Source: Allium sativum
Taxonomy: Eukaryota; Streptophyta; Magnoliopsida; Asparagales; Amaryllidaceae
Length of the DNA stretch: 64,000 nucleotides
Reading direction: 5' to 3'
Assembly: GCA_030737875.1 (NCBI GenBank)
Contig: CM060911.1
Coordinates: 54,988,001 to 55,052,000, forward strand
Every line of letters begins with the position of its first letter. Within the stretch, counting starts at the first letter, position 1. The notes beneath the pieces were generated by a model. The model had not been told where the DNA came from, ran no database searches, and worked only from the letters and a program-made list of their open reading frames with translations. Positions 36,931 to 48,050 of the stretch are shown here, in pieces. A program made the translations under genes and the position numbers.

Positions 36931-39900
36931 ATGGCAAATCGACAAGGTGATTTTTGTCCATGTCCCATTGGGAAGTTTGATGGAAAAGGAAACTTTCAAC
37001 ATTGGAGATCTCGGATGGAGCTTTTCTTCAAAGTCATGGAGTACTCAGAGGTAGTTACTGATGAATTTACAGATCCAGGTGACCAAACAAATCTCACTCG
37101 GGAATAGAGAGCAAAAGTTATTAAAAACAAAATGAAAGATAATAGAGCCTTGATGTATATATTTTGAGAAATAGAATCTTATGTCTATGAGAAAATAGCT
37201 AATGTTACATCGTCAAAGGAGGTTTGGGATTGCCTTATCAACACATATGTGGGGCGAGAGAAAAGTTAGAAAGGTGAGATTGCAAATGCTACGATGACAG
37301 TTTGAACTTCTTCAAATGGAGAAGAAGGAGAGCATCTCTGAATATTTTGATAGAACATTTCACTTGTCAACCAAATGAAGGTAAATGGTGAGGATGTCAA
37401 AGATCTGCAGATTGTGGAGAAAATTTTTCGAACCTTAATTGAGCGTTTTGAAGGAAAAGTCACGGCTATCAAAGATTCACAAAATCTCGATGATATGAAG
37501 GTGGATGATTTGTTGAGTTCATTACAAGCCTATGAACAAAGGTTGAATGAAAAGTCAGAGACGATGATTGATGAAGCATTGCAGACACAACTAAGCTTAA
37601 AAAAGGAAAGTCGGTGGCAGCTGCGAGATGACACAAGCTCAACTCAAAGGGGTTCTAACACCAATTACAAAAGAGGCTCATTTGGAAGAGGTCGAGGCAG
37701 AGGCATGCATGGCAGTCAAAGACGAGATAAATCAACCGTCCAATGTTTCAACTACAACAAGTTTGGTCACTACAAAAATGAATGCAAAGAGAGAAAGTCG
37801 GAGGATAAAAATTCTCATGCCAAGGTAGCTGAAGACAGCAAGGTCAGAGAAGAAGTCTTATTGATGGCATTTGATAGTATGAATAAAAGTGAGCAAGTTA
37901 CATGGTATTTAGATACGGGATGTAGCAATCATATGTCAGGTTATAAAGAGTTGTTTACTCAGCTGGATGAGACAGTACAAACAACCATAACATTTGGAAA
38001 TGCTGCAAAGATGTCGGTCAAAGGAAAGGGAATGATTACTATCACATTAAAGAATGGAATGCACAACTACATTTCAGATGTGTATTTCGTGCCGGGTCTA
38101 AATCATAATTTGCTTAGTATTGGACAACTATCAGAGAAGGGGTATGATATGTGCATCTACAATGGAGTGTTCACAATTAGAGATTCCAAACAGAGGCTAA
38201 TCACGAAGGAAACTATGTCTCATAATCGCTTATTTCCTTTAATGTTGCAGCATGATAAATTTCCTTGTTTGAGTTCTGTATCCCATGGGGATAATTGGTT
38301 ATGGCATATGCGCTGTGGACATTTAAATTTTAGTAGTTTGAACATTCTTGAGAAGAAAAGATTGGTACATGGTTTGCCAACTATTCATGTACCTAATCAA
38401 GTTTGTGAAACTTGTGTTATTGGAAAGAAGCATAGAGATAGCTTCCCGATTGGAAAGGCAATGAGAGCTCAAAGGCCCCTAGAAATTATCCATTCATACT
38501 TGTGCTCTATTGAGGTACAATCTTATGGAGGTGCAAAATATTTTATCACTTTCATTGATGACTTTAGCAAGAAGGCATGGGTGTATATTTTGAAGAACAA
38601 ATCTGATGCATGTGACACGTTTAAGGAGTTCAAGACTTATGTTGAGAAGCAAAGTGGAGAAAATATCAAAGTGTTGAGAATTGACAGAGGCATAGAGTAT
38701 ACTGTTTGTGATGATTTCTTGAAGAGGAGTGGCATAAAGCACCAAATGACAACCAGATATACACCGCAGCAAAATGGTGTAGCGAAGAGGAAAAACAGAA
38801 CCATCATGGATATGGTTAGATGCATGCTGAAGTTGAAGAATTTGCCAAAATATTCCTGGACCGAAGCTGTAAATTGTGCAGTTTACATCTTGTACAGATG
38901 TCCATGCACAAGTATTGATGGAGTTACTCTGTACGCAGTATGGAGCGGAAAGAAGCCTAACATCCATCATTTAAGGGTGTTCGGTTGCATTGCATTTGCA
39001 CATGTTCCAGATCTGTTAAGGAAGAAGCTTGATGATAAAGCTGAAAAGTGCATTTTTATTGGATATAGCATGGTGATGAAAGGGTACAAGCTTTATAATC
39101 CAACAACAAAGAAGATTATAATTAGTCGAGATGTGACATTTGGTGAGCTTGGGATTGGAGTTTCAAAGAAAAGGTGCCATCAACATTCATTAAAGTGGAC
39201 GATGGATCAAATGAAGAAGAGAATGACAGTGTTCAAGAGAAAGAGTCTTCTAAAGTTCAAAAGCTTCAAGGAGCAGATGTTCAAGAAATTGAATCTCCAC
39301 ATGAAACAATAGCAACAACAAGGCCTCATCGTAATCATTGTGCACCAGCATACTTAAAAGATTATGAAGTGACAAACATAAGCATAGCAGATGAAGACAT
39401 TGTCAACTTTGCTTTGTACGCAAATTGTGATCCTCTTACTTACGATGAAGCTTGTCAACAACGTCATTGGGTTAAAGCCATGGATGATGAAATCCAAGCT
39501 ATTAAAAATAATGAGACATGGGAGCTTACCTCACTTCCAGAGGGAAAAGAAAAGATTGGAGTTAAATGGGTTTATAAGACAAAGTACAAACCAAATGAAG
39601 AGGTGGAACATTACAAAGCAAGGTTGGTTGCCAAAGGTTACAAGCAAAAACCTGGTGTATACTATTTTGAAGTTTTTGCTCCTATTGAGAGGGTTGATAC
39701 TATTAGATTGGTGATTTCTCTGGCTGCTCAAAATTGCTCGAAAATATTTCAATTGGATGTAAAGTCGGCTTTCTTAAATGGCACACTTAAGGAGGAAGTG
39801 TATGTTGAACAACCTCCAGGTTTTGTGAAAGGAGGAGAGTCAGAAAAGGTGTATAAGCTGAAAAAGGCTTTGTACGGCCTCAAGAAAACTCCTAGAGCAT

Positions 39901-40972
39901 GGTACACTCGGATCGGTTCTTATTTTTTGGAGAATGGATTTAAAAGATATCCATATGAGCATACCTTGTATGTTAAGACTAACATGTAAGAAGATGTGAT
40001 AATTATATGCTTGTATGTGGATGATCTTATTATTACAGGTAGTAACTTGAAACTCATAGAAGATATCAAGAAGGCGTTAGCATCTCAGTTTGAGATGGCG
40101 GATATGGGATTAATGTTCTACTTTCTTGTCTTGAAGTGGTGCAAACTGAAAAAGGAATTTTTATCTCTCAAAGAAAGTATGCAAATGACATACTCAGGCG
40201 CATCAAGATGGAGTATTGCAAGCCAATAGTGACTCCCGTTGAACAAATATTGAAATTGAAGAAAGATTATGCTAGGGAGTATGTTAATCCTACATTGTAC
40301 AAGCAGATTGTTGGAAGCTTGCGTTACTTGACAGCAACGAGGCCGGATATTACATTTGGAGTCGGTTTGATTAGCAGGTTTATGGAAGCTCCTCGGCAAG
40401 CACATTTGCAGGCAGCAAAGCGGATTCTAAGGTATGTCAAAGGAACTCAAAGTGATGGGATTTTATATCCTGCTAACTGCGCAACAGAGATTGTTGGATA
40501 CACGGATAGTGATTGGGCAGGAGATGAAAATGCAAAGAGTACATCAGGTTATGTGTTTGATATTGGTTCCGGTGCAATATGTTGGTCATCAAAAAAGCAA
40601 CAAGTAGTAACACTTTCGTCTACAGAGGAAGAATATGTTGCAGCAAATAAGTGTGCCACTCATGCAATATGGTTGCGTCGAATTTAACATGATATGCACC
40701 ATGAAAAAAAGAAGCCTACTCCAATATTTTGTGACAACAATTCAGCCATTTCATTGTCCAAAAATCCAGTATTTCATGATAGGAAAAAGCATATACATGC
40801 AAAGCATCAATATATCAGAGAGCTAGTGAAGGACAAAGAAATTGAAGTCTTTTATTGTCCAACTGGAGAGCAAGTTGCTGATATTTTTACAAAATCTCTT
40901 AACAGTGTTACATTCTTGAAGCTGAAAAGGTTAATGGGAATAATGAAGTTTGAAGATCTTAGCTTGGTTTAA
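36931..40972 (+). pseudogene. gag-pol: Copia 2 gag-pol polyprotein, decayed
   Basis: Starts MANRQGDFCPCPIGKFDG (36931). The gag part has stops near 37105, 37165, 37266-37350. A 645-codon frame (37375-39312) follows. It has a CCHC knuckle at codons 124-137 with Tyr at 127 in place of the second Cys, protease site 'WYLDTGCSNHM' (D180), and integrase zinc region 'WHMRCGHLNF'. At codon 375 Tyr sits where the first catalytic Asp belongs, and at codon 471 Lys replaces the catalytic Glu. A frameshift near 39165 leads to RT (39174-39989, 'LDVKSAFLNGTLKEEVYVEQ'). There is a stop at 39987, then 'CLYVDDLIITG', a frameshift near 40130, RNase H 'GYTDSDWAGDENAKSTSGY', a stop at 40685, and the end at 40972. 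It cannot act by itself. Confidence 0.93.
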
Positions 40973-40981
40973 GGGAGGCAA

Positions 40982-41279
40982 TGTGAAAATAAACCAAACA
41001 TTAAATATCATTTGAATGTGTAAAGCCAAATGACATGTGCTTTGGTAGAATAATAATGTCATTGGAATTGTTAAATTTATTAAATGAAAGTAATGTCTAT
41101 TGGTGAAAGAGCACCTATTGATTTTGAATTGACATGTAAAGGCTACTATATAAAGCCTAACCTTGTTTTGTTGTGAGCATGAAGAAATTTAGTTAAATAC
41201 GTGGTTATGCAAAATCTATTTCTTCCTCTACATTTGAGTTGAGCACTTAAATTTATTTTCTGCTGCTCTGTCTTTAACA
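40982..41279 (+). repeat. 3' LTR of Copia 2
   Basis: 298 bp, directly after the purine tract AAGGGAGGCAA. Ends TCTTTAACA before the TTGTT target duplication (41280-41284). Confidence 0.95.
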
Positions 41280-42235
41280 TTGTTGTTTCCTTGCTGATTT
41301 TTGTTAACACTGTTATCAAATCTGAAGTAACATTTGTTGGTTGTATGTCCAAGTTTCTCGCATATTTGACATTTAGGCCTATTGTTGGGATTCCATCTCC
41401 TAGCTCTGCCTCTTCCTCGATTGGATGAACCTACTCTTTGGTAAGTGTTTTGACTTCTTGGATTATTGACTTGATTTTTTGCTTCTCCAGTGGTTGTATA
41501 GTTGACATTAAAATCTGCTCCTTCTTTCTTTTGCAACATTCTTCCTTCATGACTAAGTAGCATAGAATAGACATTTTGTAAGGAGGGTGTGGGTTCAACA
41601 AATGTGATAAAAGCTATTACTGCTTCATATTTGTCGTCAAGTCCACCCACTATGTATAAAATCTGTTCTTTTTCCTCTATTCTATTTCCTGTACATGCCA
41701 ATTGATCACATGAGTTTTTCACCTTCATAAGATATTCATTCATGCTAGAGGCATCTTTATTTATAGATTATAGTTGTTTCTTGAAGTGTAAAACTCTAGC
41801 TAATGATTGACTAGTGAATGATCTTTCCAAAGTTGTCCACACGTCTTGAGCACTTTTAACCCCTATTAATTGAGGCATGAGTAAAGCACCCATATATGAC
41901 ATTAACCATGCACTGAAAAGGTTATCTTGTCTTTGATAAGCTGTGAATTCTTGATTGTTTACCAGATTATTATTGTTGTTTCTGATGTATTTTGCTGGGA
42001 CTGGCCTTGTTCCATAAAGAAAGTCTTCTAATCCATACCCTTTTGCTGTTGTTTCTACTTGCAGCATCCACAGGAGGTAGTTTGACTCATCGAGTTGTAT
42101 GGAGATGATCTGACTTTGAGGCTTTATGATGGCTTTGATGAGATCCTCGGTACTTTCAGCACTTGTCAGATTGGATTTAGCAGAAGATTTTGGTGAAGTT
42201 GACTCGTCTCCTTCAATCATGATGTCAAAAAGCAA
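41280..42235 (-). pseudogene. gag: Copia 1 gag, interrupted
   Basis: The minus-strand frame starts near 42235 (MLFDIMIEGDEST..). It runs through a gag domain ('LDESNYLLWMLQVETTAKGY', 'FSAWLMSYMGALLMPQLIGV', 'DVWTTLERSF') to an in-frame stop at 41768. It then continues in the same frame ('NEYLMKVKNSCDQL', 'EGRMLQKKEG') to a complete CCHC zinc knuckle 'CQICEKLGHTTNKC' at about 41325-41366. Copia 2 splits it at 41280. The rest continues at 36604. RNA packaging would be its role in an intact element. Confidence 0.9.
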
Positions 42236-42715
42236 ATTCAGGTAAGGATCTCTGACCTCTTGTTCTTGAATTGAAAAATCTGAATGATTTCTTCAAATTG
42301 TCTTCAAAAATGCAACCAGAAAGATGATTTATTACTCTAAAGCTGACTGATTAGCTTTCTTGGACTGTTTTTAATTCGAATTGACAGATTAAATGCTACC
42401 AGAATGCTAAAGTGATGTCGAATTAGCTTTATTGGACGGCTTTTGATTACAATAGAATGAATACTTTGAATTTTTTGATCGAATCTTGAGTTTTAGAGAA
42501 TCTTTACCACCCAAGCTGTAATATTAGAAACAGATGCAGCCAACACACTGGCGAGGCACTGTATTCTTGTTATAGCCTCAACTCTCAAATGAAAAGATTA
42601 CAAATCTTGGATGAGAGGTATCCAAGTGATGAAATCTATCTGATGGATAATCTATCTCTTGATAGTTTTACTGAGATTTGAAAAGAGGATCGCTATTACT
42701 TGTTGTTAGCCGGAT
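42236..42715 (-). other. Copia 1 untranslated leader
   Basis: Lies between the PBS and gag on the minus strand. No open frame of note. It is the expected position of packaging signals. Confidence 0.6.
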
Positions 42716-42728
42716 GGCTCTGATACCA
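42716..42728 (-). promoter_or_regulatory. Primer-binding site of Copia 1
   Basis: The minus strand reads TGGTATCAGAGCC immediately after the LTR end ...TTTCTGTTA. Initiator-Met tRNA type. Confidence 0.9.
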
Positions 42729-42915
42729 TAACAGAAACTGAATGAGAGTTTAAATTATTTCTGAATTGATAATGTACATAACGTTATGTATATATATTTA
42801 TAGTGTAACATAATAGCCGCTTGGGCTAGAAACAGAACATTGGGCTAAGCCCAACAGATATTTGTAATAAATAATGAAGTATAGGACGGGGTAGTCAGTG
42901 TTGACACACCTTATA
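42729..42915 (-). repeat. LTR of Copia 1 (element-5' side)
   Basis: About 187 bp, matching 32861-33034. Contains 'ccgcttgggctagaaacag' and ends acaccttata on plus. Confidence 0.87.
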
Positions 42916-42925
42916 TTCACTATGT

Positions 42926-42930
42926 TATTG
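42926..42930. repeat. Target site duplication of LTR-B, left copy (TATTG)
   Basis: TATTG directly precedes TGTAATGACC. The identical five bases at 61923-61927 directly follow GGGTCGTTACA. Confidence 0.93.
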
Positions 42931-43758
42931 TGTAATGACCCCTGATTTTCGGCCCCAAAAAAAATCGACATAAATACCTTTATCGTAACTCATGTCGACC
43001 TTCCAAACACCAAAAACACTGGAACATTATTAGAAAGAATTTAGAGGGTGAGATAAGAAAGAAATATTAGAATAGAAGAAGAAGAAGAAGAATCAACATT
43101 ACACAAAATCAGAGTCTCACATTGCAACGGAACAAAATATAATACTGAAATAAATCTTTCCTGAGAGCGTTTATAAATACTTACAATTATCAGAGTACAT
43201 CAACATCTCTGGACAGTTATAAAAATATGTTCCATATACAACACGCAGCGGAACGGTAACTATATAGTGTCATACATTTGAACTCTTCCAGCTCGTCTCC
43301 GCACAACATTCGATAACCTGAACCTGTACACCCCGGGCTGACTCGAGCATTTACAAAACACCGGGTCAGTCTGGTGAACCAGAGTGAGTAAAACTCGCAC
43401 AGTATTAAGGGTAAATCATCCAACATGATTTTAAAGTTCAATATCTTTTCAAAAGAAAAGGATAATCATAAGACCGAATCAACACATAAACACAGACGGT
43501 TTTTACCATACGATAACCCAAAACACTTTTGAAACCAGTATCTTTTCTGATATTATAATAATGTCTAAATACAAGTAAATATCAATCTAGTGGAACGCTT
43601 GCATCTCACGCTCCACATACATAGTATATAATCAAAACCGCAGGCGCTTATTGGAGATTGGATTCCGACCTTGACAAGGTATGGGACCACTTGCCGATTG
43701 TGTATCTCTAGAGGCGAATACACTGGGTTCAACAAGAACGTCTTGCAACCCGGCCCTC
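42931..43758 (-). repeat. LTR-B left LTR, outer segment
   Basis: 828 bp from TGTAATGACC to ..CCGGCCCTC, matching 56255-57078. Contains a GAA trinucleotide run at about 43077-43092. Interrupted at 43758 by the solo LTR. The homologous LTR tail exists in inverted orientation at about 49430-50174. Confidence 0.92.
43754..43758. repeat. Target site duplication of solo LTR, left copy (CCCTC)
   Basis: CCCTC precedes TGTAATGGCG. The same five bases at 50175-50179 follow GCCGTTACA. The uninterrupted right LTR of LTR-B shows a single CCCTC at the matching place (about 57074-57078), which confirms the empty-site state. Confidence 0.96.
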
Positions 43759-44722
43759 TGTAATGGCGCGTTTTGTAAGGTATAATAATTAAGTTATTTA
43801 ATTATTTAAATAACGAATATATTAAATAAACGATAGTTGAACGTATAAATTATAATAATAATTATAATCGAGCCCGTAACGACGCGGCAGTTCGTTATTT
43901 GGCGAGTTGAACTTCAACTGAATATACAAGATTCGTTATAAGTCGGATTTCTGTGAAACAAGAAACGTATGGAGCTGGTGGAGTATATCTTTCTAGTGGA
44001 AGAGAAAAATCGGGATTTCATCGTGTAGATTTTGATGCATGTCCAAATAAAATTTTAGAAAAGTCGCAGTGGAATTCCTTTATAATTTATAAAGGAATTA
44101 TTTAGATTTTTAAAAGGGATTTCAATATAAATCAAATATCTGGTTGACCCAGAAGTGAATATCGAGTTGTAAATACATACAGGAATATTCTAGAGCTGTG
44201 TGGTATGCCACTGTGAATATAGACGATAATATTTAATTTTAAATATTTAATTTAAATATATTTATATATTTAAATAGGCTATTTAGAGCGTTAAAAATAG
44301 CCACTTTTGCAAATGAAGTCGGAATTCGACGAAACCAGTTTTGTTGGATCCGCAACATCAAATTATTGTTAGATGTCAAGTTTCGTAATTTTTAGAGTCA
44401 CTGTGTGATCGTACGGATTTTTAGAGTGAGAAATAGTCAGTATTTTGGCAGTTAAAAATACGTTGTGTGAGCATACGGAGTCGAAATTCGACGAAACCAG
44501 TTTCGTTGGGACCGTAATGTCGAACTCTAGCTATAGGTCCAGTTTGGTGATTTTTGGGTATCATATGTGATAGTAGGGATTTTTACGGACCATGAACGAG
44601 TAGAAATCATTGAAATAAAATAGAAAATTTATAAACAAAAAATATCCTAATACTTTCTTGGCTAAATTGAAGGCTACCCAGCCTGTGTTCTCGGCCACAA
44701 GGGCTACCTACCCACGCAAGTC

Positions 44723-44729
44723 TATATAA
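44723..44729 (+). promoter_or_regulatory. Candidate TATA box of the solo LTR
   Basis: The sequence tctatataaccg lies upstream of the GC-richer block and downstream of the U3 head. It is a plausible start site for outward transcription into the rest of the LTR and neighbouring LTR-B DNA. Confidence 0.4.
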
Positions 44730-44879
44730 CCGTGTAAAATCTCAAACGCAGAAAGAAAATCCCAAATGAAAATCAAAGTAAATACAAAAGAATTCCTATA
44801 AATCCAAATATCCACATATATGAGTTGCTGTGTACTTCCTCTTCACAAACCTATACAAATTGTTGTGTTCGACGCATAT

Positions 44880-45300
44880 TGGAAGTGCTCGCTGGAAACT
44901 AGGGTTGCGGAAAACTTGAATCTCAGGCACCGATTCGAAGAGCTATCGTTGTATGGAAGTTTGTGAGGTGCTTTAGCACGGTTAGGCGAAGTTCGGATGG
45001 ATTCTGATAGGAACTTGCGAGTTGGAGGTCTTGGGTACGAGGAGAAGGAGCTCGGGATGAGGAAGAACTGGGTGTTGTTGGGTTTTGCATTCGAGGATGG
45101 GAGGAGGAGCAGTTGGTGATGAAAGCTTCGATGTGGCTGAGCGTCGTTTGAAGCACGATGGTCGGTTTGGGGTTGCATCGAGTTCGACGAGAGGGTGTGG
45201 GGTTGGTACGGATTTGAGTGGTGAGTTGAATGGTGTAGGCGGCAACACTGGCGGTGGTCGGATTGACCGGGGGGGTCGGTCAAAGTGAAGTCAACGGTGG
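44880..45300. other. GC-richer leader-like block of solo LTR
   Basis: Noticeably less AT-rich than its surroundings, with overlapping short frames on both strands but no recognisable protein. It occupies the position where LTR-B carries the tubulin-bearing cassette and the fragment at 1-3075 carries other unique sequence. Confidence 0.5.
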
Positions 45301-46143
45301 TGGAAGGGGGAAATTATTTTCCTGAAATCAATGATGAATTTGGGGAAGGGGGTCAGACACGAGTTAGGTAGAAAGGAAATAAAGTGCGGGCTAGGCTTTT
45401 AATAAGGAGATGGGCCAGAGAGTTGAAAAGGTAATGGACTGAATAGAAAAGGGGTTGGGCCCGAATTAATAATTTAGTTAGAATTCAATTTAAAAGTGTA
45501 TTAACTTCGTAATACCATAACTTCGTCATACGAGATCGGAATTCAGTGAAACAAGTTGCGTTGGGATCGTATGGACGGACACTACACAATGGGACTGACC
45601 GCGAGTCGATTGGAGCACGTTACAATTTATGGAGAAATAAATTGTCAGACTGAGTCAAGTAACGCAAACCGTTATTCAACGGTTAACGCGCAAAAGTGAG
45701 TAAAACTCACTAACTCTCCTCAGTTTATATTTTTATATAAACTGTGTTAAATGATTTGATTGTTGTGTATTGATAGTTTGGACTGTTAAATAGATTTGAT
45801 TGAAACATAGATATAGTTATATATATAAACGACAATCAAATATTGATTCAGTTCATCAGTATATTTCATGTTGGAATGAAATTGATATATATTTTATTGT
45901 GTAACATCTGTGGATGCAGGGAAACAGGTTGGAGGAATCCAACAGGATTCCTCAACAGTTATTTTACTGTGATTTTTATATCGTGATATATAATGTGATG
46001 TATATAATCTGTGTGATTATGTGTGGTGGGACGATATTTATCGTTGTTATATGGTGTGTTAAATACCATGAGAAATACCAGAATGTAGGAGAGGGGTTTT
46101 CAAAGTATATTTTGAAAATAGTTTATTTATATAAAATCAAGGG

Positions 46144-46145
<2 letters not shown>

Positions 46146-46176
<31 letters not shown>
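46146..46176. repeat. (AT)n microsatellite
   Basis: About 15 AT dinucleotides in a row within the solo LTR. Confidence 0.9.
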
Positions 46177-46179
<3 letters not shown>

Positions 46180-46359
46180 AAAAAGGATTCTGAATATAAA
46201 GGAATATAGTTGGTAAAAACAAATATAAAAGAATTATATTTGTAAATCAAATACAAGGGAATATATATGTTAATCGAATATAAGGGGATATATTTGTTAA
46301 TCAAAATATAAAGGAATTATATTCGTTAAAAGAAATATAAAGGATATTTATTTCGAGGT

Positions 46360-48050
46360 TAAATAAATAGAATTTAACTAAAGGAGATATTTATTTGTTA
46401 AATAAATAGGAGTTAACCAAGTGAATTGGTCGAGTTAACCAAGTGAATTGGTCGAGTTAATCGAAGTGAATTTGTTAAGTTAAACTAAGTGAATCGGTTA
46501 GAGTAAATCAAAGTGAATTAGTTAAGTTAACTAAGTGGTTAATCGAAGTGAATTAGTTGAGTTAAACTAAGTGAATCGGGTAGAGTTAATCAATGTAAAT
46601 TAGTTAAGTTAAACTAAGTGGTTAATCGATGTGAATTAGTTAAGTTAACTAAGTGGTTAATCGAAGTGAATTAGTTAAGTTAACTAAGTGGTTAATCGAA
46701 GTGAATTAGTTGAGTTAAACTAAGTGAATCGGTTAGAGTTAATCAACGTGAATTAGTTAAGTTAACTAAGTGGTTAATCCAAGTGAATTAGTTGAGTTAA
46801 ACTAAGTGAATCGGTTAGAGTTAATCAACGTGAATTAGCTAAGTTAAACTAAGTGGGTTAGTTCAGTTAATCAAGACGAGTTAACCAGTTAGGTTAAACC
46901 ATTTGAGTTAATCAGTTAGAATTGATCAGTTAGAATTGACCAGTTATAATTGACCCGTTGGAGTTAACCAGTTAGAGTCAACCAGTTAGGTTAAACCAGT
47001 TGAGTTGACCGGTTAGAGTTATCCAAGTAGAGTTAATCGAGTAGAATTGTCGAATATCACTTATCCGAAGGAGAGTTATCGAATATCGTGTGTTCGAGAG
47101 AAGAGTAATCGAATATATTTTATTCGAGTGGAGGAATCAAATGCTATTCATTTGAGAAGAGTAATCGAATATAGTTTATTCGAGTAGAGAAATCAAATGT
47201 TATTCATTTGAGAAGAGTTATCGAATATTATTTATTCGAAGAGTAGTTATCGAATATTGGTTATTCGAAGTTAGTTAATCCAAAGGAGTTATTCGAAGTT
47301 AGTTAATCCAAAGGAGTTATTCGAAGTTAGCTAATCCAAAGGAGTTATTCGAAGTTAGTTAATCCAAAGGAGTTAGTCGAAGAGTTAATCGAATATAGTT
47401 ATTCGAAAGAAGGTGTTAATCGAATATAGTTATTCGAGTAAAGTTAAAAGAGTTAATCGAATTTAGTTATTCGAAATGAGTTATTCGAATTAGATATTTG
47501 AATAGAGTTAAACACATTAGAGTGATTCGAATTACTTATTCAAATAGAGTTAAACACGTAAGAGTTAATTGAATATTAGTTATTCAATTAGAGTTAAATC
47601 GAATTTAGTTATTCAAAAGGAGTTAATCAATTTGAGTTAAGCTAATCGATTTGAATTAAGTTGAATCGAAATGGAGTAAATCGATTAGAATTAAGTTAAT
47701 CGAGTTAGAGTAAATCGAATATTGGTTATTCGGAGGTAAGTTATTCGAATTAGTTATTCGAAGGAGTTAATCAAATGAGTTGATCCAAAGGAGTTAGTCG
47801 AATATTAGTTATTCGAATAGAGTTAAAGGAGTTATCGATTTTATTTTGATCGAAAGGAGTTATCGATTAGTAAATCGAAAGGAGATTTTCGAATATAGCA
47901 TATTCGAAAGAAAGAGATCGAATATTGTTTATTTGAAAGAGAGAGATTTCGAATATGAGTTATTCGAAGAGAGATAATCGAATATAGGTTATTCGAAGAA
48001 GAGTTAATCAAATAGAGATTACTCGAAAGAGAGTAATACGTCGAATTCAA
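46360..48050 (+). repeat. 1.7-kb evolving minisatellite in the solo LTR
   Basis: Successive related repeat types follow one another. At 46360-46860 units of about 30-35 bp are built on 'gttaatcgaagtgaattag' and 'gttaactaagtg'. At 46860-47040 they are short 'gttaaccagttagag' units. At 47040-48030 they are 'gagttaatcgaatat' and 'agttattcgaa' units. The core gttaatcgaa/ttattcgaa recurs dozens of times. TTCGAATA/TATTCGAA pairs make many local inverted repeats. Confidence 0.92.

Larger units (their letters stand above)
36605..41279 (+). mobile_element. Copia element 2, complete structure, nested in Copia 1
   Basis: A 4675-bp element with 298-bp LTRs (36605-36902 and 40982-41279), TG...CA ends, PBS TGGTATCAGAGA at 36906 and a PPT AAGGGAGGCAA at 40971-40981. 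The two LTRs differ at about 11 of 298 positions in my hand alignment, so the insertion is fairly recent. It encodes one Copia gag-pol (gag, protease, integrase, RT, RNase H) with several lesions. The short, TATA-bearing LTR ('ctatataaagcc' near 36770) is typical of plant Copia elements. Confidence 0.95.
32861..42915 (-). mobile_element. Copia element 1 (minus), interrupted by Copia element 2
   Basis: Short LTRs flank Copia-type gag-pol on the minus strand. The PBS TGGTATCAGAGCC abuts the LTR at 42728. A guanine-rich tract on the minus strand (C run 33035-33048 on plus) lies next to the other LTR. Flanking five-mers TTTAC (32856-32860) and TTCAC (42916-42920) are a probable target duplication with one mismatch. 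Gag and pol are split at 36604/41280 by a second Copia insertion. Removing that 4.7 kb leaves an element of about 5.4 kb. Multiple stops and frameshifts show it is dead. Confidence 0.88.

Noticed and set aside
44843..45283. 146-codon Ser/Pro/His-rich minus frame in the solo LTR
   Set aside because: Antisense to the presumed LTR leader and low complexity. Overlapping frames on both strands are open because the block is GC-richer.
46360..48050. Short-period repeats considered as CRISPR or telomere-like
   Set aside because: Repeat types intergrade with no spacer/repeat alternation, and the unit is not a telomere motif.
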